A stretch of DNA of 64,000 nucleotides from Effusibacillus consociatus (lineage in GTDB: Bacteria; Bacillota; Bacilli; Tumebacillales; Effusibacillaceae). Shown here in pieces: positions 17,034 to 24,453 of the stretch; the stretch's first letter is position 1; every line of letters begins with the position of its first letter. The DNA lies in contig NZ_JBHSHC010000096.1 in NCBI RefSeq assembly GCF_042652925.1, positions 62,001 through 126,000 on the forward strand. Reading direction: 5' to 3'. The notes under the pieces were generated by a model, which was not told where the DNA came from, made no database searches, and saw nothing but the letters and a program-made list of their open reading frames with translations. The position numbers and the translations under genes were made by a program.

Positions 17034-17348
17034 ATGATCACGACTTACAACACTGTCATGATGAAGCCGCAGGACAACGTGGCAGTTGCTTTAAGCAATA
17101 TTGCTGCAGGGGCACTCGTTCATGTAGTATGTCAGGACAAAACGTTCGAAATCGTTTTGAAGGATGCGATCGAATTTGGCCATAAATTCGCCGTTGTTCC
17201 GATAAAAAAGGGCGAAGACGTCCTTAAATACGGGGAGGTCATAGGGGTTGCTTCTCAGGAGATAGCTGCCGGCGATCATGTACATGTTCACAACGTAGAA
17301 GGAAAAAGAGGAAGGGGTGACAAAGTTGAGTACACAAAACTTCCCTAA
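17034..17348 (+). CDS. UxaA-family dehydratase, small N-terminal (SAF) subunit
   Basis: 104 residues. It corresponds to the N-terminal SAF-type domain of altronate/galactarate dehydratases, with 'GHKFAVVPIKKGEDVLKYGE' and 'EIAAGDHVHVHNVEG'. In many bacteria this domain is a separate subunit, as here. It should assemble with the large subunit encoded immediately downstream (overlapping by about 30 bases) into an iron-dependent sugar-acid dehydratase. AAAGGAGG precedes the ATG. Confidence 0.85.
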   Translation: MITTYNTVMMKPQDNVAVALSNIAAGALVHVVCQDKTFEIVLKDAIEFGHKFAVVPIKKGEDVLKYGEVIGVASQEIAAGDHVHVHNVEGKRGRGDKVEYTKLP

Positions 17349-18501
17349 ATTCTGGGGATACAGGCGTCCGGACGGCCGGGTCGGTGTAAGAAACCATGTC
17401 CTGATTCTGCCGACGATCACTTGTGCCACCCAAGCGGCAAAACAGATTACGGAGCTTGTTCAAGGGACAGTGTCTTTTATACACCAACACGGATGTGCGC
17501 AGGTGGGTGTCGATTATGAACAAACATTTCGTACCTATGTGGGCATGGGGACGAATCCGAATGTGTACGGGGTCGTAGTTTTGGGCCTTGGGTGTGAAAC
17601 TCATCAGGCTAGATCGGTTGCGGGGGAGATTGCAAAAAGCGGCAAGCCGGTCGAAGTGGTTTCGATTCAGGATCATGGCGGCACACTCGGGGCGATTGCC
17701 CAGGGAGCGAGAATTGCGGCGAAAATGGCGCAGGATGCTTCTGCTTTGATGCGGGAACCGATTGATTTCAGCGAACTGATCGTTGGCACAGAATGCGGCG
17801 GTTCGGATGCTTGTTCGGGATTGTCCGCAAATCCGGCGGTCGGTGTCGTGAGCGACATGATCGTCGACCGCGGTGGGACTGCGATTTTGGCGGAAACAAC
17901 CGAATTGATCGGTGCCGAGCATTTGCTCGCGAATCGTGCAGTCGATGAAAGGGTGGCCAAGCGGGTCTATGAAGTGATTGAAGCGATGGAAAATCGGGCA
18001 ATTGCGATGGGAGTGGATATCCGAACCGGAAATCCAAGTCCCGGGAATCGAAAAGGCGGATTAACCACGTTAGAAGAAAAATCACTTGGAGCGGCTGCCA
18101 AGGCGGGTACCCGGCCGCTGCAGGAGTTAATCGAGTACGCCCAAGTTCCAACGAAAAAAGGGCTTGTTTGGATGGATACCCCGGGTCATGACATTGAACA
18201 ATTGACCGGTATGGTGGCAGGGGGAGCACAAATTGTGCTGTTTACAAGCGGCAGAGGGACACCAACGGGCTCACCGATTGCCCCGGTGATCAAGATTGCA
18301 ACAAATACCCCGATGTTTGAAAGCATGACAGAAAATATGGATCTGAATGCGGGAACGATTGTTGACGGTATTGAATCGATTGAATCGGTTGGGCAACGGA
18401 TATTCGCTGAGATTGGGTCGGTCGCTTCCGGAAAACTCACGAAAGCAGAAATTTTGAAACAGTATGATTTTGGGATTTGGCGGATCGGTCCAACGTTTTA
18501 A
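17317..18501 (+). CDS. UxaA-family dehydratase, large subunit
   Basis: 394 residues matching the C-terminal part of altronate/galactarate dehydratases: 'FWGYRRPDGRVGVRNHVLI', 'HQHGCAQ', 'GLGCETHQ', 'GTECGGSDACSGLSANPAVG' and 'FTSGRGTPTGSP'. The Cys and His residues in these blocks are probable iron ligands. It removes water from an aldonate or aldarate to give a 2-keto-3-deoxy acid. The start is GTG 17317 or TTG 17326. Which acid it uses is not determinable, but with the FAH-family gene and semialdehyde dehydrogenase it fits a route to alpha-ketoglutarate. Confidence 0.87.
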   Translation: MTKLSTQNFPKFWGYRRPDGRVGVRNHVLILPTITCATQAAKQITELVQGTVSFIHQHGCAQVGVDYEQTFRTYVGMGTNPNVYGVVVLGLGCETHQARSVAGEIAKSGKPVEVVSIQDHGGTLGAIAQGARIAAKMAQDASALMREPIDFSELIVGTECGGSDACSGLSANPAVGVVSDMIVDRGGTAILAETTELIGAEHLLANRAVDERVAKRVYEVIEAMENRAIAMGVDIRTGNPSPGNRKGGLTTLEEKSLGAAAKAGTRPLQELIEYAQVPTKKGLVWMDTPGHDIEQLTGMVAGGAQIVLFTSGRGTPTGSPIAPVIKIATNTPMFESMTENMDLNAGTIVDGIESIESVGQRIFAEIGSVASGKLTKAEILKQYDFGIWRIGPTF

Positions 18502-18531
18502 CATTACAAATCTGAGGCGGGTGGTTTGAAC

Positions 18532-20007
18532 ATGGCGGTAATGAGTTTTGAAACAACGATAAAAACATATTTGAATTATATAAACGGAGAATGGGTGTCC
18601 GCTGCTGTGAATCAAGTGGATGCCAGCGTCAATCCGGCGAACATAAATGAAATTGTTGGCTATATACAGAAATCCGGCAAAGAGGATCTGGATAAGGCGG
18701 TTGCGGCCGCAAAAAAAGCGCAGGTGCAATGGAGAAAGCTGTCAGGTGCCGCCAGAGGGGAATACCTGTACAGAATTGCCAACGCATTGGAAAAGCGAAT
18801 CGATGAAGTGGCGGAGACGATGACAAGAGAAATGGGAAAAACTTTCGCGGAAGCGAAGGGAGAAACCGCACGAGGCATCGCGATTTTACGCTATTACGCG
18901 GGGGAAGGAATGCGCAAAATCGGCGATGTGATACCTTCCACCGACAGTGAAGCGCTGATGTTTACAACCCGTGTGCCGCTTGGAGTAGTAGGAGTGATTA
19001 CTCCTTGGAACTTCCCGGTGGCGATCCCCGTATGGAAAATGGCCCCGGCTCTTGTGTATGGAAATACGGTGGTTCTCAAGCCTGCTCAGGAAACGGCTGT
19101 TACTGCAGCGAAAGTGATTGAGTGCATGGACGAGGCCGGCTTGCCGGCAGGTGTTGTAAATATGGTGACGGGAAACGGCTCGGTAATTGGGCAAGGAATT
19201 ATTGATCATCCCGATATCAACGGAATTACATTCACCGGTTCGAACCAGGTGGGGAAAATGGTGGGTCAAGGTGCTCTTGCACGGGGTGCCAAATATCAAC
19301 TTGAGATGGGCGGTAAAAACCCGGTCATTGTGGCAGCGGATGCCGACCTTGATCTCGCGGTCGAGGCGACGATCAGCGGCGGACTTCGTTCAACCGGTCA
19401 GAAATGTACGGCCACAAGCCGCGTCTTTGTTCAGAGTGACGTGTATGATGAGTTTAAAGAAAAGCTGTTGGCGAAAGTCAAAGAAATAAAAATTGGCAAC
19501 GGACTGGACGGGGACACCTGGATGGGTCCTTGCGCGAGTGAAAATCAGCTGGAGACGGTTCTTTCCTATATCCGGAAAGGGATGGAAGAAGGAGCTACCC
19601 TTCTCTGCGGGGGCGGCAAGCCTCAAGATGACGAGCTGCAAAACGGCTTCTATGTGCAGCCGACAATATTTGAAAACGTGACACCGAAGATGACGATTTC
19701 ACAGGAGGAGATCTTTGGTCCGGTTCTGGCATTGATTAAAGTCGATACGATTGAAGAAGCATTAACCCTGGCAAACGATGTTCCATTCGGGTTGAGTGCC
19801 TCCATCTTCACAAAAGACATTGGCAACATGCTCTCATTTATTAATGAAATTGAAGCAGGGCTTGTTCGCATCAATGCGGAAAGCGCCGGTGTGGAATTGC
19901 AGGCTCCATTTGGCGGAATGAAACAGTCAAGCTCTCATTCGCGGGAACAGGGTCAGGCAGCCATTGAATTTTTCACATCGATCAAAACGGTGTTTGTTAA
20001 GGCCTAG
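18532..20007 (+). CDS. Aldehyde dehydrogenase, probable alpha-ketoglutarate semialdehyde dehydrogenase
   Basis: About 491 residues of the NAD(P)-dependent aldehyde dehydrogenase family. 'PWNFPVAIPVWKMAPALVYG' lines the cofactor site. 'FTGSNQVGK' is the nucleotide motif, 'LEMGGKNPVIV' holds the general base Glu, and 'STGQKCTATSRVFV' holds the catalytic Cys. The family includes 2,5-dioxovalerate (alpha-ketoglutarate semialdehyde) dehydrogenase, and the two upstream genes make that the best guess. ATG 18532 is preferred because GAGGCGGGTGG ends about 8 bases before it. A hairpin at 20037-20058 follows. Confidence 0.88.
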   Translation: MAVMSFETTIKTYLNYINGEWVSAAVNQVDASVNPANINEIVGYIQKSGKEDLDKAVAAAKKAQVQWRKLSGAARGEYLYRIANALEKRIDEVAETMTREMGKTFAEAKGETARGIAILRYYAGEGMRKIGDVIPSTDSEALMFTTRVPLGVVGVITPWNFPVAIPVWKMAPALVYGNTVVLKPAQETAVTAAKVIECMDEAGLPAGVVNMVTGNGSVIGQGIIDHPDINGITFTGSNQVGKMVGQGALARGAKYQLEMGGKNPVIVAADADLDLAVEATISGGLRSTGQKCTATSRVFVQSDVYDEFKEKLLAKVKEIKIGNGLDGDTWMGPCASENQLETVLSYIRKGMEEGATLLCGGGKPQDDELQNGFYVQPTIFENVTPKMTISQEEIFGPVLALIKVDTIEEALTLANDVPFGLSASIFTKDIGNMLSFINEIEAGLVRINAESAGVELQAPFGGMKQSSSHSREQGQAAIEFFTSIKTVFVKA

Positions 20008-20036
20008 CAAACGAATTGAAAACTTTGCAACTCTTG

Positions 20037-20058
20037 GCGTGGGTTTACGAACCCACGC
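20037..20058 (+). terminator. Strong hairpin, probable terminator or transcript-end stabiliser
   Basis: GCGTGGGTT, loop TACG, AACCCACGC: a 9-bp perfect stem with a UNCG-type tetraloop. The T-rich tail begins only some 8 bases later, so termination efficiency is uncertain. Confidence 0.55.
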
Positions 20059-20101
20059 TATCCCGCTTTATTTTGCTTAAGGGATGAATGGAGGGAACAC
20101 T

Positions 20102-20863
20102 TTGAATTATTTTTCAGAACTAAATGGACAAAAAGTAATTGTCACTGGCGGCAGTAAAGGGATCGGGCGGAATATCGCGCTGGCGTTTGCCAAATTGGGT
20201 GCCAAAGTGGTTATTGCCGGACGAGATGAAGCCGCTTTGGAATCTGCGACTGACGAACTAAAAAGTTATCAATCGAATTGTTCCTGCATCGTGGCAGATA
20301 TGCAGCGCGTTCCCTGTATATACAAAATGATCGATGAAGCAGTGTCTCGTCTTGGAGGATTAGACATCTTGGTGAACAATGCCGGAATCAATATCCCTAA
20401 ACCTGCCCTGGAGGTAACTGAGGAGGAGTGGGATTGCATTCTCGACACGAATCTGAAAGGAACTTTTTTCTGTTCACAACGGGCAGGAAAGTATATGATT
20501 GCACAGGGACGGGGCAAGATTATCAACATTGCTTCCCAGATGGCTTTTGTCGGTTACATTAAGCGTTCCGCATATTGTTCCAGTAAAGGTGGCGTCGTAC
20601 AGTTAACAAAGGCGTTAGCTGTGGAGTGGGCCTCTTACAATGTCAAGGTCAATGCGGTGGCTCCCACTTTCATAGAAACCGAGCTAACCGCGCAAATGCT
20701 GGCCGACAAGGAGTTTTATCAAGATGTGCTAAACCGGATTCCGTTGGGCAAACTGGCTGCTCCCTCCGATGTAACGGGAGCCGTGCTGTTTCTAGCCTCA
20801 GATTTAGCTAACTTTGTTACGGGAGATACCATTCGAGTTGACGGAGGATGGACAGCCATCTAA
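20102..20863 (+). CDS. SDR-family oxidoreductase (gluconate 5-dehydrogenase-like)
   Basis: About 253 residues. The cofactor motif TGGSKGIGR, the NNAG motif, the Ser in 'NIASQMAF' and the YxxxK pair ('YCSSKGG') are present, so it should be an active NAD(P)-dependent dehydrogenase. C-terminal 'FVTGDTIRVDGGWTAI' is the usual SDR ending. TTG 20102 is chosen since GGAGGG (20089-20094) is 7 bases upstream. A second dehydrogenase gene of another family follows after 24 bases, so the two probably work in series on a sugar or sugar acid. Confidence 0.88.
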   Translation: MNYFSELNGQKVIVTGGSKGIGRNIALAFAKLGAKVVIAGRDEAALESATDELKSYQSNCSCIVADMQRVPCIYKMIDEAVSRLGGLDILVNNAGINIPKPALEVTEEEWDCILDTNLKGTFFCSQRAGKYMIAQGRGKIINIASQMAFVGYIKRSAYCSSKGGVVQLTKALAVEWASYNVKVNAVAPTFIETELTAQMLADKEFYQDVLNRIPLGKLAAPSDVTGAVLFLASDLANFVTGDTIRVDGGWTAI

Positions 20864-20887
20864 TTCGATTTCAAGGAGGGAGGATCA

Positions 20888-21856
20888 ATGATGTCAAATA
20901 CTGAAAATTTAGCGATACTTGGATCCGGTACAATGGGGTCTTCCATTGCTTTGGCTGCTGCATGGTCAGGGTTAGAAATTACCGTTTGGGGAAACAGTGA
21001 AGCGGATATCGTACGTGGAAGGGAAGGCATTGCTGACAAGCTGAATGTTTTACTGCAATATGAGGTGATTGGAACAGCAGAGCGAGCCGAGATCGAATCC
21101 CGTGTCACATTTACCTTATCGATGCAAGAATGCATTTCGAACGCAACATTTATTATTGAAGCGGTACCGGAAAACCTCCCCCTGAAACAGGACTTGTTTA
21201 AAAAACTGGATGCACAATGTTCGATTGATGTAATACTTGCCAGCAACACCTCCGGTCTTAGTCCGACCGCTATTGCGTTATATACCGAACATCCGGAGCG
21301 AACGATCGTAACTCACTTCTGGAACCCGGGGCATTTAATCCCGCTTGTTGAAGTGGTACGTGGAGATCAGACATCTGATCAAACGATTCACCGTTCTTTA
21401 AACCTGCTTCGTTCAATGAATAAAAAACCCATTATGGTGCAAAAGGATGTCCTTGGCTCAATCGGAAATCGCCTGCAGTATGCGTTGTTTCGAGAAGCCC
21501 AGTACCTGTTGGAGCAGGGAGTTGCCTCGATGGAAGATATTGATGCTGCCGTACGCTACAGCATTGGACGCCGACTCCCTGTAACGGGTCCGTTTATGAC
21601 GGCTGATATGGGAGGATTGGATGTGTTTGATTCGATTTCAAATTACTTATTTCCCGATCTGAGCACCCATAAGGAGTCATTGGCTGCAATGCGCAGGCTT
21701 GTAAGTGAGGGGAAATTCGGTCAAAAGAACGGGAAAGGATTTTATACGTGGACCCCGGAATTATCACAGAAGATGAACGAGGAACGGGAAAGAGAACTTA
21801 TTGATTGGATCAAGAAAGATTTGCAGAGGGACAGCAAAAACACGACACATGAATAA
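20888..21856 (+). CDS. 3-hydroxyacyl-CoA dehydrogenase-family NAD-dependent dehydrogenase
   Basis: 322 residues. An N-terminal Rossmann domain (GSGTMGSSIA) is followed by 'IIEAVPENLPLKQDLF', the catalytic Ser/Asn region 'ASNTSGLSPT' and His in 'VTHFWNPGHLIPLVEVV'. The C-terminal helical domain ends in 'GQKNGKGFYTW'. Members include 3-hydroxybutyryl-CoA dehydrogenase, carnitine dehydrogenase and L-gulonate 3-dehydrogenase. In this sugar-acid context, an activity on a free 3-hydroxy acid is plausible, but that is inference. AAGGAGGGAGG precedes the ATG. Confidence 0.85.
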   Translation: MMSNTENLAILGSGTMGSSIALAAAWSGLEITVWGNSEADIVRGREGIADKLNVLLQYEVIGTAERAEIESRVTFTLSMQECISNATFIIEAVPENLPLKQDLFKKLDAQCSIDVILASNTSGLSPTAIALYTEHPERTIVTHFWNPGHLIPLVEVVRGDQTSDQTIHRSLNLLRSMNKKPIMVQKDVLGSIGNRLQYALFREAQYLLEQGVASMEDIDAAVRYSIGRRLPVTGPFMTADMGGLDVFDSISNYLFPDLSTHKESLAAMRRLVSEGKFGQKNGKGFYTWTPELSQKMNEERERELIDWIKKDLQRDSKNTTHE

Positions 21857-21895
21857 GCGGCCCGGCGATCCAGGCCTATTGGGGTGAGGGGAATT

Positions 21896-22501
21896 TTGAT
21901 AAAAAAATGCTTAACCATATTTGGAGCCATCGTCTTTTTTGCTGTAGGCAATCTTTTGTTTGCCGTCCCCAACAGGATCATGAATGGTGGAGTAACCGGA
22001 TTGAGTCAAATCGGGTATTATTTGTTCGGTTTCAATATCGGATTCGGAATCTTTTTGCTTAATTTACCATTGTTTATTCTAGCTTTTCTGTTTTATCGAA
22101 ATCTGTTTTATAATTCGATTCTTTGTATGGCTGCGTCCTCGCTGGTGATTGGTGTGCTTCAGGAACCATTGCTCCGGTTCGGGATCCACAATATTTGGGT
22201 GGGGAGCATAGCGGGCGGCTTTTGGATGGGGATTACATTGGGCTTTCTGGCCAGGAGGAATGCCAGCTTGGGCGGAGGTTCGCTGCTGGCTAAAATGCTT
22301 CATCAACGGTACGGATTTTCTTTAAGCAAATTGATTTTTTTGCTTGATTGTTCAGTGTTTCCACTGAGCTTGTTCTTAATTGGGGCATATGAGACACTAT
22401 TTTCTTTGATTCTCACAGCTTGTAGTTCATTGGGGGTCTATGCGGCCGATCGAATTCTGCAATTCAGATCCGGAAATGTAAAGCTGGAGGAAAGTCTATG
22501 A
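21896..22501 (+). CDS. YitT-family membrane protein
   Basis: About 201 residues, nearly all hydrophobic, with five to six membrane segments. The N-terminal 'NLLFAVPNRIMNGGVTGLSQ' and the middle 'NASLGGGSLLAKMLHQ' match the YitT/DUF161 family. The usual C-terminal soluble DUF2179 domain is missing. TTG 21896 has GAGGGG close upstream; a GTG at 21884 is an alternative. The start of the next gene overlaps the stop (ATGA). Function in the family is unknown; transport has been proposed. Confidence 0.78.
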   Translation: MIKKCLTIFGAIVFFAVGNLLFAVPNRIMNGGVTGLSQIGYYLFGFNIGFGIFLLNLPLFILAFLFYRNLFYNSILCMAASSLVIGVLQEPLLRFGIHNIWVGSIAGGFWMGITLGFLARRNASLGGGSLLAKMLHQRYGFSLSKLIFLLDCSVFPLSLFLIGAYETLFSLILTACSSLGVYAADRILQFRSGNVKLEESL

Positions 22502-23607
22502 ACAAACGGAGGGTTTATTTTTATCTCCATCTTTTCCATGGTCTTTTGATCCTTCTTCTGCTGCTTACGGGGGCTGTCTTTTCCATTGATCCTCTGAGAA
22601 CCCTTTTTGGAGATGCAAAATGGGAAATCAGACAAGTTCATTCGATCCTGGGTATCGTGTATTTCCTGTTTATCCTGTTGTCAATTCCTTATATTGTACA
22701 ATATCTTCGAAGTTATAAACATTGGCAAAAGACGTTTCATATATGTCTCATGATCTCGCTCGGGCTTGGCTGGACAGTAACCGGTGTTTATCTTTGGATG
22801 AATATTACAGCTTATTTGGGAATCCGGCAACTTTCCATCATGGTTCACGATGCTCTTTCCCTGTTTGTGATCCCATGGATTCTGGGGCATATCACTCTTT
22901 GGTACCTGCGCAAAACAAAGAAAGTAAAGCGTGCAGGAAATCAAGATCGCGATCGGGGTATTTTGATCCATCGGCGTGATGTAATCATGCTTTTTGGCGG
23001 GGCACTCACAGCTTTGGTGTTAGGTGGCATTGTTCGTTGGTACCAGCCGATCTCAGAACGTTTCCTTGCCGGTCTTGATGTTGTAAAAAGGAGAGGTTAT
23101 TTTCGAATCTATTCAGTACGAAGTGACAATCCCCCCTTTGATCCAACCGCCTGGCGGCTTGTAGTGGACGGACTGGTTGAACAGCCTGGACAATTTTCAC
23201 TTGATGAACTGATGAAACTGCCCAAACAATCGTATGTCCGTGATTTTAACTGTGTAACAGGCTGGAGTGTAACAGGGGTTGAGTGGGATGGAATCCTTTT
23301 CCATGCGGTGGCTGACAGGGTGGGACTGAAACCTGGAGCAAACTATGTGAAGATGTATTCGGCAGATCAGTTATATACAGAAACCTATGAGTTATCACAA
23401 CTTTTGCAGCAAAATGTGATCTTGGCTTACCGGTTGGACGGAAAGCCGCTAAATGCCGATCAAGGGGCACCTCTTCGATTGTTCCATCCGGATATGTACG
23501 GATATAAATCGATTAAGTGGCTGAACCGGATTGAGTTTACTAACGAAAGAGGTTTAGGCTATTGGGAAGAAAAAGAGGGGTATGATTTGAATGGCTACAT
23601 TGCTTAA
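22498..23607 (+). CDS. Membrane cytochrome-like / molybdopterin (sulfite oxidase-type) fusion oxidoreductase
   Basis: 369 residues in two parts. Residues 1 to about 190 hold about five membrane helices with several His residues ('HLFHG', 'QVHSI', 'FHICL', 'MVHDA', 'LGHIT'), as in a b-type cytochrome. Residues 210-369 match a sulfite-oxidase/YedY molybdopterin domain, with the probable Mo-ligand Cys in 'RDFNCVTGWSVTGVEWDG' and the C-terminal 'HPDMYGYKSIKWLNRI'. The substrate is unknown. In E. coli the YedY catalytic and YedZ haem proteins are separate; here they appear joined. It is coupled to the YitT-like gene and to the small anchored protein downstream. Confidence 0.82.
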   Translation: MNKRRVYFYLHLFHGLLILLLLLTGAVFSIDPLRTLFGDAKWEIRQVHSILGIVYFLFILLSIPYIVQYLRSYKHWQKTFHICLMISLGLGWTVTGVYLWMNITAYLGIRQLSIMVHDALSLFVIPWILGHITLWYLRKTKKVKRAGNQDRDRGILIHRRDVIMLFGGALTALVLGGIVRWYQPISERFLAGLDVVKRRGYFRIYSVRSDNPPFDPTAWRLVVDGLVEQPGQFSLDELMKLPKQSYVRDFNCVTGWSVTGVEWDGILFHAVADRVGLKPGANYVKMYSADQLYTETYELSQLLQQNVILAYRLDGKPLNADQGAPLRLFHPDMYGYKSIKWLNRIEFTNERGLGYWEEKEGYDLNGYIA

Positions 23608-24313
23608 ATACTCCTCCATACTAGGGATCTGGGTGGGGCTGTTTTATCTTTCATTTACCATGTTCAGCAGCCGTGACGAAGAAGATTTGCTGCGCATTCA
23701 AAAGGCCCTGACAAGTTCACAAGCATGGCGCTCTTACTCTTCCACTCAAACAGTTGAATTCGATAACAAAGAGGAATTGCGTATCCGATCCATTTCTCAG
23801 CAGGACCCATATTCGGTTTGGGTGACATCGAAAGCAAAGTTAACGGATACGGAAGACTTTCAGTTTGAAGTGTACTTTCAGCCTGAAGTGATCTACGTCC
23901 ATACTTTAAATTCCAATACCTGGAACAAAACGGATTACACGAGTTCTGTAGCAGGCGAGCTGCAGGGGTTGAAAGATCCTTTTTCATTCTGGCTTCGACT
24001 TCTAAAAAGCGCTCACACAATCGAGAAACGGGAAGATGGAAACCGAGGCTCCTATTTCTCCGTAAAGCTCAAACCGTTTCGGGATGAAGTGCATGGTATT
24101 CGGTTTGAGGATGTGGAAACGGCTGTCATGCACGTTTGGACAAGAAATGAACCTGTAGGAATTCAGAAAATGGAACTAAACATGAGATTGAAACCGAATA
24201 TAATTCGCAGATATGATCAGATCACATATCGTATTCAGTTCAGCGATATAAATCAGTCAAAAGGAATCACGCTTCCACAAGAGGCAAAATCCGCTCAAAA
24301 GATCAATAAGTAA
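23591..24313 (+). CDS. Membrane-anchored protein of unknown function, possible LolA/DUF6612-like fold
   Basis: 240 residues. A single N-terminal hydrophobic helix (about 5-25) anchors an extracytoplasmic domain rich in beta strands. Alternating strands such as 'LRIRSISQQDPYSVWVTSK', 'QFEVYFQPEVIYVHT' and the ending 'ITYRIQFSDINQSKGITLPQ' resemble lipoprotein-carrier (LolA/LppX-like, DUF6612) proteins; this is a weak structural guess. It overlaps the oxidoreductase gene by 17 bases, so it is probably a partner of that enzyme. A strong terminator follows at 24335. Confidence 0.72.
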   Translation: MATLLKYSSILGIWVGLFYLSFTMFSSRDEEDLLRIQKALTSSQAWRSYSSTQTVEFDNKEELRIRSISQQDPYSVWVTSKAKLTDTEDFQFEVYFQPEVIYVHTLNSNTWNKTDYTSSVAGELQGLKDPFSFWLRLLKSAHTIEKREDGNRGSYFSVKLKPFRDEVHGIRFEDVETAVMHVWTRNEPVGIQKMELNMRLKPNIIRRYDQITYRIQFSDINQSKGITLPQEAKSAQKINK

Positions 24314-24334
24314 ATAAAGAATCAAGAATTGTTC

Positions 24335-24366
24335 GAAGGATAGTAATATTTCTATCCTTCTTTTTC
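24335..24366 (+). terminator. Intrinsic terminator
   Basis: GAAGGATAG (24335-24343) pairs with CTATCCTTC (24352-24360), followed by TTTTTCGTTT. It ends the YitT/oxidoreductase unit. Confidence 0.9.
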
Positions 24367-24372
24367 GTTTTG

Positions 24373-24402
24373 TTGAAAATTGAAAAGATTGTCTTGTATA
24401 CT
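24373..24402 (+). promoter_or_regulatory. Sigma-A-type promoter of the PrpR-like regulator
   Basis: TTGAAA (24373-24378), an 18-base spacer, then TATACT (24397-24402). The regulator motif at 24404-24421 begins 2 bases after the -10 box, so it would overlap the transcription start. Confidence 0.65.
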
Positions 24403-24403
24403 G

Positions 24404-24421
24404 GTTGTAGTAAAATGCAAC
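24404..24421 (+). promoter_or_regulatory. Shared 18-bp regulator motif, site 1
   Basis: GTTGTAGTAAAATGCAAC fits the pattern GTTGTnnnAnAnTGCAAC that recurs on the other strand at 26333-26350. An extra half-like GTTGCAA lies at about 24432. Its position suggests autoregulation by the PrpR-like protein. Confidence 0.55.
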
Positions 24422-24453
24422 AACTCATTGGGTTGCAAAAAAGAGGGGAACTT

